A DNA stretch of 64,000 bases from Bradyrhizobium sp. SZCCT0153 (GTDB taxonomy: Bacteria > Pseudomonadota > Alphaproteobacteria > Rhizobiales > Xanthobacteraceae): assembly GCF_018129995.1 (NCBI RefSeq), contig NZ_JAFCKS010000003.1, positions 930,001 through 994,000 of the forward strand. The letters run 5' to 3'. Numbering within the stretch: the first letter of the stretch is position 1; every line of letters begins with the position of its first letter. Shown piece after piece: positions 16,904 through 27,708 of this stretch. The position numbers and the translations under genes are program-made. The notes under the pieces were generated by a model. The model made no database searches, had not been told where the DNA came from, and saw nothing but the letters and a program-made list of their open reading frames with translations.

Positions 16904-18460
16904 GTGTCCGGCCCCAATGCCCATTTGATGGTCCCCGGCCTGCGCCGGAACATGGTGACGATCTGCGCCATGACCGCGACCATCATGCAGGCGCTGGATA
17001 CCACCATCGCCAATGTCGCCCTGCCCTACATGCAGGGCACGCTGTCGGCCTCGCAGGACCAGATCAACTGGGTGCTGACCTCCTACATCGTCGCCGCCGC
17101 GATCATGACGGCGCCGGTGGGCTGGATCGCCAACCGCTTCGGCCGCAAGCGCATCTTCATCATCTGCGCAGCCGGCTTCACCATGGCCTCGGTGCTGTGC
17201 GGCCTCGCGCAAGACATCAACCAGATGGTGCTGTTCCGGCTGCTGCAGGGCGTGTTCGGCGCGGCCCTGGTGCCGCTGTCGCAATCGGTGATGCTCGATT
17301 ATTACACGCTGCAGGAGCGCGCCAAGGCGATGTCGATCTGGGGCATGGGCGTGATGATGGGCCCGATCATGGGCCCCTCACTCGGCGCCTGGCTGACCGA
17401 GACCTATTCGTGGCACTGGGTGTTCTTCGTCAACTTGCCGTTCGGCTTCATCACCGTGCTCGGACTGATCGTCTTCATGGACGAGACAGACAGGAATCTC
17501 AGCCTCAAATTCGACTGGTTCGGCTTCGCCGCGCTGGCGGTGGCGATCGGCTCGCTGCAGCTTGCGCTCGACCGCGGCGAGCAGCTGGGCTGGTTGGAAT
17601 CCAATGAGATTCTCGCGGAGTTCATCATCTCGGCCGTCGCCTTCTACTACTTCCTCGCGCACTCCTTCACGACCTCGACGCCGTTCATCCGCTTCGCGCT
17701 ATTCCGGGATCGCAACTTCGTCACCGGCTGCATGTTCATGGTCGTGATGGGGCTCGTGCTGTTCTCGACCATGGCGCTGGCTTCGCCCTACATGCAGAAC
17801 GTGATCGGCTATCCCATCATCACCGCGGGCCTGCTGCTGGCGAGCCGCGGTTTCGGCACCTTCTTCGCCATGATGCTGGTCGGCCGCATGATGCGTTATT
17901 TCGAGGCGCGCACGCTGATCATCTCCGGCCTGACGCTGACCGCCGGCTCGCTCTACCAGATGACCGGCTGGACCGATTTGACCCAGGTACCGGAGATCGT
18001 GACCGTGAGCGTCATCCAGGGCTTTGGCTTCGGCCTCGTCTTCGTGCCACTCTCGACAGTGGCGTTCCTGACGCTGTCGAACAATCTGCGCACCGACGGC
18101 ACCGCGATGCTGACCCTGATGCGCAACGTCGCGAGTTCGGTCGGCATATCCGTGGTCATCGCCCAGCTGACCCAGGGCACGCGGCGGACCTATGCGATCC
18201 TCTCCGAGGACATAAACCCGTTCAACCACGCGTTGCAGATGCCCAACGTCAGCGGCATGATCAACCTCTCCACCGACGCCGGCCGCGCCATGGCAGACAG
18301 AATGGTCAGCGTGCAGGCGCAGATCATCGCCTTCGCACACGACTACCAGCTGGTGATGGTCTTCATCCTCTGCACCATCCCGCTCGCTCTTTTGATCGGT
18401 TCGACCAAGGCCACTCTGCGCAAGCAGGCCGCGGGGCCGGAGCATGCGGTGATGGAGTAA
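16904..18460 (+). CDS. emrB: EmrB/QacA-type MFS multidrug exporter (DHA2, 14 TM)
   Basis: This 518-residue protein has about 14 hydrophobic helices. The DHA2 motif LDTTIANVALPYMQG lies in helix 1, the MFS loop motif GWIANRFGRKRIFI after helix 2, and helix 5 contains GPIMGPSLGAWL. It is a proton-driven drug exporter that works with the EmrA adaptor just upstream. The start is GTG at 16904, five bases after the emrA stop. An ATG at 16928 is possible and would shorten the cytosolic leader by 8 residues. Expression should follow the MarR-type repressor of the operon. Confidence 0.92.
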   Translation: MSGPNAHLMVPGLRRNMVTICAMTATIMQALDTTIANVALPYMQGTLSASQDQINWVLTSYIVAAAIMTAPVGWIANRFGRKRIFIICAAGFTMASVLCGLAQDINQMVLFRLLQGVFGAALVPLSQSVMLDYYTLQERAKAMSIWGMGVMMGPIMGPSLGAWLTETYSWHWVFFVNLPFGFITVLGLIVFMDETDRNLSLKFDWFGFAALAVAIGSLQLALDRGEQLGWLESNEILAEFIISAVAFYYFLAHSFTTSTPFIRFALFRDRNFVTGCMFMVVMGLVLFSTMALASPYMQNVIGYPIITAGLLLASRGFGTFFAMMLVGRMMRYFEARTLIISGLTLTAGSLYQMTGWTDLTQVPEIVTVSVIQGFGFGLVFVPLSTVAFLTLSNNLRTDGTAMLTLMRNVASSVGISVVIAQLTQGTRRTYAILSEDINPFNHALQMPNVSGMINLSTDAGRAMADRMVSVQAQIIAFAHDYQLVMVFILCTIPLALLIGSTKATLRKQAAGPEHAVME

Positions 18461-18516
18461 GGGGGGTCACAACTTCCGCCGTCGTCCTGGACAAGCGAAG
18501 CGCAGGTTCAGCACCC

Positions 18517-19581
18517 CTACCCCAAAAACTCTTCGCAGCCGAGATCGTCGACAGCGAGCATCACGCGCTCCAGATTATTCCACCAGATCACCGGGGGGAT
18601 ATTGATGCTCCATTGCCAGACCGGCTTGGTGATGTGCCAGAGCACCGACCAGCGATAGTCCTGATCGAGCGCGCCGCGCGTATAGCCGCTGACGCCGTGC
18701 GCGATCAGCGTGTCGTGGTAATGGTTGAGCAGAAGGCGCTCGAGCGCCTGCCGGCGTTCCGGATACCAATGCAGCGCCATCATATAGGCGAGGTCGCGGG
18801 TCGGCACGCCGATCCGCCACTGGTCGAAATCGAAGATACGGACGGTGTCCGTCACGCCGGCACGCGGCAGCAGAAAATTCCAGATATGGGCGTCGCCATG
18901 GGTGATGGTGAGGTGGCGGTGCGAATGATAGCGCCGCAACAGCCGGTCGGACTGATCGATGAAGCGGCGGTAGAGCGTGCGGCGCTCTTCACTGAGACGA
19001 TCGCCGAGCTGATCGGCGAACCGGTCGTAATGGGATGCGAACGTCTCCAAATCTGCGGCTGTATCGTCCGTGCTCGCCCAGGTCCCGGCGGTCTCGCCGA
19101 GACCGGCATGGTCCCACCACGCCGCGTGCCAGCGCGCGAGCGCGGTGACGATGGCCAGCGCCTGACCGCGCGATGGCGGCAGCGGCCATTGGCTCGCGAT
19201 CTCGTGGCTGTCGGTGAGATCCTCCAGCAGGAGATGCCAGGCGAGGCTCTCCTCGTCGAAATTCCCGTCGAAGCAGCGCGGCACCAGCTGCGCCGGCATT
19301 CTGGGCGCAAGCTGTGTGTAGTAGGCCACCTCGTGGCGACCGGCATTCGCCAGCGGCTTGGCGAACGCGGCATGCGGCGTCTTGAGAATCAGAGACTGCG
19401 GCGAGCCGGCGGATTCCCCGACATAGCGCAGGCCGAGCCGGGTGATATGCGACACGACCGTGTCGCGCTCATGCAGCACCTTGACCTCGCGCACGGCACC
19501 TGCGTCCAGCGCGCCGGCCTTGCGCAGTGCCGCGGTGAGATGTGCGGCGTCCGCCGCCTCCGGCAATCGTGAATCTGTCAT
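18517..19581 (-). CDS. APH/ecdysteroid-kinase-like phosphotransferase family protein
   Basis: This 354-residue protein has the protein-kinase-like APH fold. An N-lobe Lys lies in SLILKTPH, the catalytic Brenner motif is H228-G-D-A-H232 with Asn two residues later (ITHGDAHIWN), and the metal-binding motif is IFDFDQ. Such proteins phosphorylate small molecules; the branch here resembles the ecdysteroid-kinase-like group rather than known aminoglycoside resistance enzymes. The substrate is unknown. The ATG at 19581 (MTDSRL) is the chosen start; an in-frame ATG at 19611 is an alternative. It lies 75 bases downstream of a chemoreceptor gene on the same strand. Confidence 0.8.
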   Translation of the reverse strand: MTDSRLPEAADAAHLTAALRKAGALDAGAVREVKVLHERDTVVSHITRLGLRYVGESAGSPQSLILKTPHAAFAKPLANAGRHEVAYYTQLAPRMPAQLVPRCFDGNFDEESLAWHLLLEDLTDSHEIASQWPLPPSRGQALAIVTALARWHAAWWDHAGLGETAGTWASTDDTAADLETFASHYDRFADQLGDRLSEERRTLYRRFIDQSDRLLRRYHSHRHLTITHGDAHIWNFLLPRAGVTDTVRIFDFDQWRIGVPTRDLAYMMALHWYPERRQALERLLLNHYHDTLIAHGVSGYTRGALDQDYRWSVLWHITKPVWQWSINIPPVIWWNNLERVMLAVDDLGCEEFLG

Positions 19582-19656
19582 GAGCGCCCGACCCCCGTCG
19601 CGTTGCTCCATTCTGCACAACCGCGCTGCCGGGCGCCAGCGGCCGCAGCCGCCGGC

Positions 19657-21348
19657 TCAAGCCGCCGCTGTCGAGGCGCGCACCGTCCGGACCACGACCG
19701 ACCGCAGCGCTTCGAGATTGGCCGCCATGCCGGCGATCGCCTGCCTGACCTCCGCGGCCCGCTCGTTCACGGAGGCGGCGTCGCGGCTGACATTGCCGAT
19801 CTTGGCCGAGACCTCTTTCGCGGCGGACGCCGATTCGGAGATCGACCGCGTGATCTCGCGCGTCGCGGCGTCCTGCTCTTCCATCGCCGCGGCAACCGAG
19901 GTGGCAACGCCGTCGATCTCGACGATATGGCCTCCCATGGTTTCGACGGCGTCCACCGCGGCCTGCGTCGAGGCCTGGACCTCGGCAATCAGCCGCCCGA
20001 TCTCCTCGGTGGATTTGGCGGTCTGGTCGGACAGGGATTTCACTTCCGCGGCGACCACCGCGAAGCCGCGGCCGGCCTCGCCAGCGCGCGCCGCCTCGAT
20101 CGTGGCGTTGAGCGCCAGCAGGTTGGTCTGCCCCGCGATGCCGCCGATGAGGTCGGAGACCTCGGCGATCTTCTTCACCGCGCCCGCCAGCGCCTGGATG
20201 GTCGAACGCGCCTGCTCCCGACCGGCGACCGCCGATTTGGTGACCGTGCTGGTCCGCGCGACCTGGGTCGCGATCTCGCGGATCGAGGCACTGAGCTCTT
20301 CCGCCGCGGCCGAGACGGTCTGCGAGCTGCCAAGGGCCTGGGTGGAGGCCGCGGCGACCGCCTGCGACTGCGCGGAGAGCGACCTCGCGATCTCGGATAG
20401 GCCGGTAGCGGCGTGCTCCACGCCTTTTGTCGCCGCGCTCGCGGTGTCGACCGATCGGCCGGTCTCGCGCTCGACGATTTCGGCCATCTGGTGCAGGGCT
20501 CCGCGCTTGGCAAGCGCCGCGTCCTGCTCCTTTTGCAATTGCTCCTCGCGCAGGCGGGAATTCTCGACCGCGGCCTGCTTGAACACCAGCAGGGCGGCCG
20601 CCATCGAGCCGACTTCGTCCTGGCGGTGCGCGAACGGAATGTCGGCGGCCAGATCGCCGGTCGCGAGCTTCTGCATCGTGCCCGTCATGCGGACGATCGG
20701 GCGCACCACGCCGAGGGCAACCCCGAGCAGGCCGGCGGCGATGAAGGTGAGCACGGCGGCCGAGACGCCGAGGAGGACATAGAGCATCGAGCTGTCGCGC
20801 TCCGCGGCCAGCTTCTCGATGTCGGCATTCTGCTTGTTGGCGCTCTCGACGATGCTGTCGATGACGGCGCGATGCGCGGTGTAGGCATCCTTCAGCTGCG
20901 CATAGGCGCGCTCGGCGGCAGCCATGTCCTTGGCCTTGAGGGCCGGCAGTAGCTGGTCGGACAACAGCTTCCAGAACTTCTGCACCTCGGCATCGGACTT
21001 CGACACCAGCGCCGTCTTCAGGTCGGCAGAAAGGCTGGAGCCGACCCAGAATGCCTTGCGATCGTCGTAGTCCTTGCGGAGCTGGACCAGGCGCTCGCCA
21101 TGGGCCGCCAGCTGGTCCGGCTCGCGCATGGCGAGGGTGGCCTCGAGATAGGCCTCGATGACGTATTCCGGCGGCGGCAGGATGTCCGCGATGAGGTCGT
21201 TGCCCAGCTTGATGTCGGAATAGAGCGGCCCGCCGACCTTCAGTTCTTTCAAGGCGTACAGGCTGGTCGAAACCACGGCGGCAAAGCCGATGGCGAGCGC
21301 GATTCCGAACGCGATGATCGCGGAGGACAATGACAAGCGAATGTTCAT
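19657..21348 (-). CDS. methyl-accepting chemotaxis protein, first of two paralogues
   Basis: The 563-residue chemoreceptor has TM1 at about 8-30, a helical periplasmic sensor (about 35-185), TM2 near 190-212, a HAMP domain (about 213-265), and a signalling domain (about 300-555). The hairpin tip carries the typical IAGQTNLLALNATIEAARAG signature. It relays ligand binding to CheA/CheW, but no che genes are in this window. It is closely similar along its whole length to the receptor encoded just upstream, which continues into a PilZ domain. This copy stops at the point where that domain begins. Confidence 0.93.
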   Translation of the reverse strand: MNIRLSLSSAIIAFGIALAIGFAAVVSTSLYALKELKVGGPLYSDIKLGNDLIADILPPPEYVIEAYLEATLAMREPDQLAAHGERLVQLRKDYDDRKAFWVGSSLSADLKTALVSKSDAEVQKFWKLLSDQLLPALKAKDMAAAERAYAQLKDAYTAHRAVIDSIVESANKQNADIEKLAAERDSSMLYVLLGVSAAVLTFIAAGLLGVALGVVRPIVRMTGTMQKLATGDLAADIPFAHRQDEVGSMAAALLVFKQAAVENSRLREEQLQKEQDAALAKRGALHQMAEIVERETGRSVDTASAATKGVEHAATGLSEIARSLSAQSQAVAAASTQALGSSQTVSAAAEELSASIREIATQVARTSTVTKSAVAGREQARSTIQALAGAVKKIAEVSDLIGGIAGQTNLLALNATIEAARAGEAGRGFAVVAAEVKSLSDQTAKSTEEIGRLIAEVQASTQAAVDAVETMGGHIVEIDGVATSVAAAMEEQDAATREITRSISESASAAKEVSAKIGNVSRDAASVNERAAEVRQAIAGMAANLEALRSVVVRTVRASTAAA

Positions 21349-21689
21349 GGAAGGATCCGGAGCCCCGCATCAGATTCGGTGATCCTAGATCGTTACGGTA
21401 AATACGGACTTGCCCGCGGGAGCGACAGCAAGAGAAATGCTCCGCAAAACTACGGGAAGTAGGCCCTCAAGCGATCAGGTTTGAGTCAGCGAGACTGACA
21501 CATAAGCGCGAAAGAGAACGATCTCAGGTGTGATTCGCCACACACCGGCCTCGCTTGCGCCGGATGAGAAAGCCTGCCGGCGACTGACACCGCCGGAGCG
21601 CCTCATCCCGAACGTCGAAGTCCCGTCTCGCCGTCGCCTGCGAAGGCAGGTCAAGCCGATGGACCGGCTGTCTACCTCGTGCGTCGCGA
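21349..21689. other. 341-base gap between the two chemoreceptor genes
   Basis: I see no credible gene, RNA or strong hairpin here. Translating the strand after the upstream gene gives no PilZ-like or other receptor remnant. It probably holds the promoter of the downstream receptor. Confidence 0.5.
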
Positions 21690-23684
21690 TCAGGCCGCAA
21701 CGGCCTCGCCGAAATTGCGGGCGAGCCAGCCAGCGAGATCGGCACTCTGAGCGGCGTCCAGCCTGAACGCAACATGTGCGGCCTCGCCATCGTGAGTTCG
21801 AACGGTAAATGGCAGCGCCGACGCCAAGCCCCTGATTTGCAGCAGGCCGGTTTCCCCGACATGGATTTGCGGCGCGCAACGAACCCAGGCGCCGCCTTCC
21901 GAAAGGTCGACCAGCGTCGTCGCGTGCACGGCCTGCCTGGCGTCGGTCACCGACACCTGCAGATCGGTCGGATAGCGCCGCGCCGAACGACGATCGACCT
22001 CTGCCGTCGAGCTGCGGACCGTGCGGACCAGGACGGATTTGAGCGACGCCAGGTTCGCCGACACGCTGGAGATTGCCTCACGCATCTCGCTGGCACGCTC
22101 GTTGACCGAATCGGCATTGTGGCTGACATGGACGATCTTGGTGGAGACCTCCTTGGCCGCGGACGCCGACTCCGAGATCGAGCGAGCGATCTCGCGCGTC
22201 GCGGCGTCCTGCTCTTCCATCGCGGCCGCGACAGAAGTCGCAACGCCATCAATCTCGATGATATGGCTGCCCATATCCTCGACGGCGGCAACGGCCGCCT
22301 GAGTCGATGCCTGGATCTCGGCGATCAGGCGCGCGATCTCCTCGGTCGATTTGGCCGTCTGGTTGGACAACGACTTGACCTCGGCGGCGACCACGGCAAA
22401 TCCGCGTCCGGCATCACCCGCACGCGCCGCCTCGATCGTGGCGTTCAGCGCCAGCAGGTTGGTCTGGCCGGCGATGCCGCCGATGAGATCGGTGACCTCC
22501 GCGATCTTCTTCACCGAACCCGACAGGGCCTGGATGGTCGTGCGCGCCTGCTCGCGGCCCGCGACGGCTGATTTCGTCACCTGGCTTGCGCGCGCGAGCT
22601 GGCTCGAAATCTCGCGAATTGACGCGGTCAGCTCCTCGGCCGCCGACGATACGGTTTCCGCACTGGCCAGCGCCTGCTCGGATGCAGCGGCGACGGCTTG
22701 CGATTCCGTCGACAGCTCGCAGGCGATCCCCGAAAGGTTGGAAGCGGTCCGCTCCACGCCTTGCGTTGCCGCAGCAGCCATCTCGACCGACGCGCCGGTT
22801 TCCCGCTCGACTGTCTCCGCCATGCCCAAGAGCGCTTCACGCTTGGCTATGGCCGCCTGCTTTTCTGTCCGTACCTGTTCGTCACGCAGCCGGGCATTGT
22901 CCAGCGCGCTCTGCTTGAATACCGCAAGCGCACTCGCCATGGAACCGACCTCGTCGCGACGGGCGGCGTAGGGTACTTCCGCCGTCAAGTCTCCCGTCGC
23001 CAACTTCTGCATCGCGCCGGTCATGTTGACAATCGGGCGGACAACCCCGAGGACGACGAACGCGAGGCCTCCAGCGATCAGCGCGAGAACGGCGGCGGAC
23101 ACGCCTTGCACGACATATGAGATTGACGAGTCGCGATCGGCCGCGAGCTTCTCCATATCTGCGTTCTGCTTATTGGCGCCCGCCACGATGCCATCGATGA
23201 TGGTGCGGTGAGCGCTGTAGACGTCTTTCAATTGGGCATAGATACGCTGGGCAGCGGCCTCGTCCTTGCTCTTCAGTGCCGGCAGAAGCTGGTCGATGAC
23301 GAGTTTCCAGAACTTCTGCACTTCGGTGTCCGATCGCGTGACAAGCACGGTCTTCAGATCCTGAGCCAGCGGGGAAGTGCTCCAGAACGCCTTGCGATCT
23401 TCATAGTCCTTGCGCAGCTGAACGAGCCGCTCGCCATGAACAGCAAGCTGATCCGGCTCGCGCATCGCCAACGTCGCTTCCAAATAGGCCTCGAGCACAT
23501 AGGCGGGTGGCGGCAGGATATCGGCGACGAGGTCATTGCCGAGCTTGATGTCGGAATAGAGCGGCCCACCAACCTTGAGCTCGCGAAGCGCGTAAGCACT
23601 GCTGGCGACGACAGCCACAAAGCCGAGGACGAGCAGAACGCCGAAGAGAATGATCGCTGAGGAGATCGACAAACGAAGCTTCAT
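21690..23684 (-). CDS. methyl-accepting chemotaxis protein with C-terminal PilZ domain
   Basis: This 664-residue receptor has the same layout as its neighbour: TM1 about 8-30, a helical sensor, TM2 about 188-212, HAMP, and the signalling hairpin with IAGQTNLLALNATIEAARAG. An extra module of about 100 residues follows at 563-664. It carries the c-di-GMP-binding PilZ motifs: RxxxR in RRSARR (565-570) and DLSEGG (593-598, D/N-x-S-x-x-G). c-di-GMP could therefore tune this receptor directly. The two genes probably arose by tandem duplication with gain or loss of PilZ. The start at 23684 gives the MKLRLSISSAII anchor, parallel to MNIRLSLSSAII of the twin. Confidence 0.93.
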   Translation of the reverse strand: MKLRLSISSAIILFGVLLVLGFVAVVASSAYALRELKVGGPLYSDIKLGNDLVADILPPPAYVLEAYLEATLAMREPDQLAVHGERLVQLRKDYEDRKAFWSTSPLAQDLKTVLVTRSDTEVQKFWKLVIDQLLPALKSKDEAAAQRIYAQLKDVYSAHRTIIDGIVAGANKQNADMEKLAADRDSSISYVVQGVSAAVLALIAGGLAFVVLGVVRPIVNMTGAMQKLATGDLTAEVPYAARRDEVGSMASALAVFKQSALDNARLRDEQVRTEKQAAIAKREALLGMAETVERETGASVEMAAAATQGVERTASNLSGIACELSTESQAVAAASEQALASAETVSSAAEELTASIREISSQLARASQVTKSAVAGREQARTTIQALSGSVKKIAEVTDLIGGIAGQTNLLALNATIEAARAGDAGRGFAVVAAEVKSLSNQTAKSTEEIARLIAEIQASTQAAVAAVEDMGSHIIEIDGVATSVAAAMEEQDAATREIARSISESASAAKEVSTKIVHVSHNADSVNERASEMREAISSVSANLASLKSVLVRTVRSSTAEVDRRSARRYPTDLQVSVTDARQAVHATTLVDLSEGGAWVRCAPQIHVGETGLLQIRGLASALPFTVRTHDGEAAHVAFRLDAAQSADLAGWLARNFGEAVAA

Positions 23685-23906
23685 GAAAGGACCCGCAGTA
23701 TGAGTTGTCCTATTCGTAGCCCGTTGTCCTCAACGGACATTGAATGAAGCTGTCGGAAACTGGCAGCGAGAGCTACGTACGATACCGGAGGTCGCGGGCT
23801 CGCGGGTGAAGGCCCATATCGAGATACCAATAACTTGTGAGCCAAAACGCGAATGCCCGGGCGGCCCCGGGCATCTCAACATGGACGGCCAACAAACTCC
23901 GTCGTT

Positions 23907-24509
23907 TCACACGTCGAAGAACACCGTCTCGTTGTCGCCCTGAAGCCGCAGGTCGAGGCGATAGACCGCCTTGCCGGCTTCGCGCACCGCCGTCAGCGTG
24001 GCGCGGCGGTCGGCGGGTACCAGCGCGAGCACCGGGTCGGCGGCATTGCCGGCCTCGTCGCTGAAATAGATCCGGGTATAGAGATGCCGCAGCATGCCGC
24101 GCCCGAACACCGCAAGAAGAATGTGCGGCGCCTGCGGCTTGCCGTCGGGATCCGGCACCACGCCCGGCTTGATGGTCTCGAAAGCGTAGTTGCCATCCTT
24201 GTCGGTGCCGCAGCGCGCAAAACCGCGGAAGCTCGCATTCGGCAACGCGCGCTTGTCCTGCGGGTCGGCAAAGCGGCCCTGCGCGTCTGCCTGCCAGATC
24301 TCGAGCATGACGTCAGGCACGACGACGCCGTCGCCATCGAACACGCGGCCCTCGATCCGGACGCGGTCGCCGGTAACGTCAGGCGTGAGCGTGGAGCTGG
24401 TGAACGCGTCGTTCCAGGCGTATTCGCCGGTCGGCGTCAGGCCGTATTTGAAGAACGGGCCGACCGTCTGCGATGGCGTGATCCCGTTGTCCTTCACATT
24501 GTCCTGCAC
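23907..24509 (-). CDS. pcaG: protocatechuate 3,4-dioxygenase, alpha subunit
   Basis: This 200-residue alpha chain has the intradiol dioxygenase beta-sandwich. It pairs with PcaH to open the ring of protocatechuate to 3-carboxy-cis,cis-muconate. The family start TPSQTVGPFFKYGL and the core VPDVMLEIWQADAQGRF are clear. As usual for alpha subunits it keeps the fold but not the full iron-ligand set, and position-matched Tyr/His residues are changed. The start is a GTG at 24509 that directly abuts the TAA stop of pcaH, so translation is probably coupled. Confidence 0.95.
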   Translation of the reverse strand: MQDNVKDNGITPSQTVGPFFKYGLTPTGEYAWNDAFTSSTLTPDVTGDRVRIEGRVFDGDGVVVPDVMLEIWQADAQGRFADPQDKRALPNASFRGFARCGTDKDGNYAFETIKPGVVPDPDGKPQAPHILLAVFGRGMLRHLYTRIYFSDEAGNAADPVLALVPADRRATLTAVREAGKAVYRLDLRLQGDNETVFFDV

Positions 24510-25211
24510 TTAATGGTTCTCCATAGGCGTGGCGTTCTTGCCGCGCAGCACGATGTCAAAGCGGTAGCACAGCGCCCATTCGGGCTGGGTGTTCTCGAGG
24601 TCGAACGCGGAGACCATCCGCGCCCGCGCCTTCTCGTCCGGCACCGAGTTGAAGATCGGATCGAACGGAAACAGGGGATCGTTCGGGAAATACATTTGCG
24701 TCACGAGCCGCGTGACGAAGGAATGACCGAACACCGAGAGATGGATGTGGGCCGGGCGCCAAGCGTTGTGATGATTGCCCCAGGGATACGCGCCGGGCTT
24801 GATGGTGACGAAACGATAGTACCCGGAGGCATCGCTGACGGTGCGGCCCGCGCCGGTGAAATTCGGATCGAGCGGGGCCGGGTGCTGGTCGCGGACGTGA
24901 ACGTAGCGGCCGCAGGAATTGGCCTGCCAGATCTCGACCAGCGAGTTCGGCACGCCGCGGCCGTCCTCGTCGCGCACATGGCCGTGCACGATGATGCGCT
25001 CGCCAATCGGCTCGCCCGTATGCTGGGTGGTGAGATCGCTGTCGCCCTCGCGCAAGGTCTCGTGGCCGTAGACGGGGCCGGTCAATTCCGACAGCGTGTG
25101 GCGCATCGGGATCAAGGGCTTGTTCGGCGCGCGCTTGATCGAACTCTTGTACTCGGGCGACAGCGGCAACGGATGCGCCTTGTTGCTGTCGACGGGATAG
25201 ATGAATGTCAT
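24510..25211 (-). CDS. pcaH: protocatechuate 3,4-dioxygenase, beta subunit (iron-bearing)
   Basis: The 233-residue beta chain carries the Fe(III) site: Tyr103 (CGRYVH), Tyr142 (PGAYPWGNH), His155 and His157 (RPAHIHLSV). These are the ligands known for PcaH. The N-terminal part (LIPMRHTLSELTGPVYG) matches the family. It acts in the protocatechuate branch of the beta-ketoadipate pathway with PcaG. The start codon lies 126 bases downstream of the hydroxyquinol-type dioxygenase gene. pcaB, C, D, I and J are not in this window. Confidence 0.96.
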   Translation of the reverse strand: MTFIYPVDSNKAHPLPLSPEYKSSIKRAPNKPLIPMRHTLSELTGPVYGHETLREGDSDLTTQHTGEPIGERIIVHGHVRDEDGRGVPNSLVEIWQANSCGRYVHVRDQHPAPLDPNFTGAGRTVSDASGYYRFVTIKPGAYPWGNHHNAWRPAHIHLSVFGHSFVTRLVTQMYFPNDPLFPFDPIFNSVPDEKARARMVSAFDLENTQPEWALCYRFDIVLRGKNATPMENH

Positions 25212-25337
25212 GGGCGAACTCCTCCCCGGCCATTTCGGATCGGCCGGTCAACGCTTCCGTCAATCATTATAGGATATAACTAATTTGGGGAAGCGAGTTT
25301 GGCAGTCCCCCTGCGCCCGGTGCCTGGCACAAGCGGC

Positions 25338-26231
25338 CTATTTGATCGGCGGACGCGGCAGCACGGCTTCGCCGGCCTCGAGCCGGTAGGTGTGGTCGAG
25401 CGAATACCAGGGCGTCGCGACATCGCGCTCGGTCGGATGCGGCGAATCATGGCGCAGGAAATGGCCGATCAGCGCTTGTGTCACACCGAACTGCACGTCG
25501 CTGTCGATATGCGGATCGGCGGGGTCGTAGACCTGCGAGATCAGCACCTTGAATCCGGGCTTGAAGACCAAAGCGTGCAGGTGTGCGGGACGATAGGGGT
25601 GCCGGGTCTGCGCCTTGAGCAGGCGGCCTACCACGCCATCGGTCGGGATGGGATAACCGATCATCATCACCGAACGGAAAGCGAAGCGCCCATCCTCATC
25701 GGTCGTGAACTTGCCGCGCAGGTTCATGTCGGCCTGCTCGGGATCCTGGTTCTCATAGAGCCCGACCGGTGAGGCGTGCCAGACATCGACCTCGGCGCCG
25801 GCGATCGGCCGGCCGGCCTTGTCCACGACGCGGCCGTTGACGAACAGCGACGCCCCCGGCGTCTCGGAGCGCACGATCGATCCGCCGTTCTCTACCCGCG
25901 GCGAGTTCAACCGCCAGAAGGGTCCGAGCAGCGACTGATCCGTCTCCGTATTGCCCTGATCGCCGTTGTTCAGCAGGCAGACGAGCGGGGAGACCCCGAG
26001 CGAGCCCGCCATCAACACGACTTCATTATGCGTGTCGGTGGTCAGCTTGCCGAGCTCGGCCACGATCGCGGTGGCGTCGCGGAATTCCTTCTCGGTCAGG
26101 CGCACATCGCGGACGAAGCCATGCAGGTGCTTGACCAGCGAGACCATGATCTGGCGCATCCGCGGATCGGAGGTTCGCTCCATCACCGCCAAGGCGGCGG
26201 CCGTGACGTCCTGCTCGCGCGCGATGATCAT
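25338..26231 (-). CDS. intradiol ring-cleavage dioxygenase, hydroxyquinol 1,2-dioxygenase type
   Basis: This 297-residue enzyme has the N-terminal helical dimer/lipid-binding domain (about 5-100) and the intradiol core. Iron ligands are Tyr159 (GLYENQ), Tyr193 (GYPIPTDG), His217 and His219 (YRPAHLHAL). The GYPIPTDG loop and the DMNLRGKF stretch are typical of hydroxyquinol 1,2-dioxygenases rather than plain catechol 1,2-dioxygenases; that is family knowledge, not proof. The product, maleylacetate, would need a reductase that is not nearby. The ATG at 26231 (MIIARE) is preferred over an upstream in-frame start inside the palindrome. It lies between pcaF and pcaH on the same strand. Confidence 0.88.
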   Translation of the reverse strand: MIIAREQDVTAAALAVMERTSDPRMRQIMVSLVKHLHGFVRDVRLTEKEFRDATAIVAELGKLTTDTHNEVVLMAGSLGVSPLVCLLNNGDQGNTETDQSLLGPFWRLNSPRVENGGSIVRSETPGASLFVNGRVVDKAGRPIAGAEVDVWHASPVGLYENQDPEQADMNLRGKFTTDEDGRFAFRSVMMIGYPIPTDGVVGRLLKAQTRHPYRPAHLHALVFKPGFKVLISQVYDPADPHIDSDVQFGVTQALIGHFLRHDSPHPTERDVATPWYSLDHTYRLEAGEAVLPRPPIK

Positions 26232-26247
26232 GGCACGATCCCTGAAA

Positions 26248-26273
26248 CCCTCTCCCCGCAAGCGGGGAGAGGG
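26248..26273. repeat. dispersed palindrome, CCCTCTCCCCGC family
   Basis: CCCTCTCCCCGC (26248-26259) and GCGGGGAGAGGG (26262-26273) form a 12-bp perfect stem with a 2-base spacer. It is the same family as the hairpins at 58953-58980 and 58841-58867. It sits in the 52-base gap between pcaF and the dioxygenase gene, where it may influence readthrough. Confidence 0.75.
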
Positions 26274-26283
26274 AGGAGAGAGC

Positions 26284-27492
<1,209 letters not shown>

Positions 27493-27708
27493 CGCTGTTC
27501 TCCCTGAATGCCGCGGTTCGGCCAGAATTCTTCAATGACGGCGGAGTTTTAGGAGGGCGCCCGCGGCAGGTCAATTGACTGATACGCGCTTGTTCCGTGG
27601 GGGGCGCACGCCGGCCACGCATGCCGCGGTGCGGACAACGTGGAAAACCTCCCGTCCCGGGCCAAAGCGATAGTTTGGCTGGACGAAATTGGGTAGTTTC
27701 CGCCGCTC

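Noticed and set aside
19582..19656. A possible degraded PilZ domain after the first chemoreceptor
   Set aside because: Translation past the stop in all three frames shows neither an RxxxR nor a DxSxxG motif, and the gap is too short before the next gene.
26248..26273. CRISPR-like repeat
   Set aside because: It is a single palindrome at each location; there are no regularly spaced repeats with unique spacers and no cas genes in the window.
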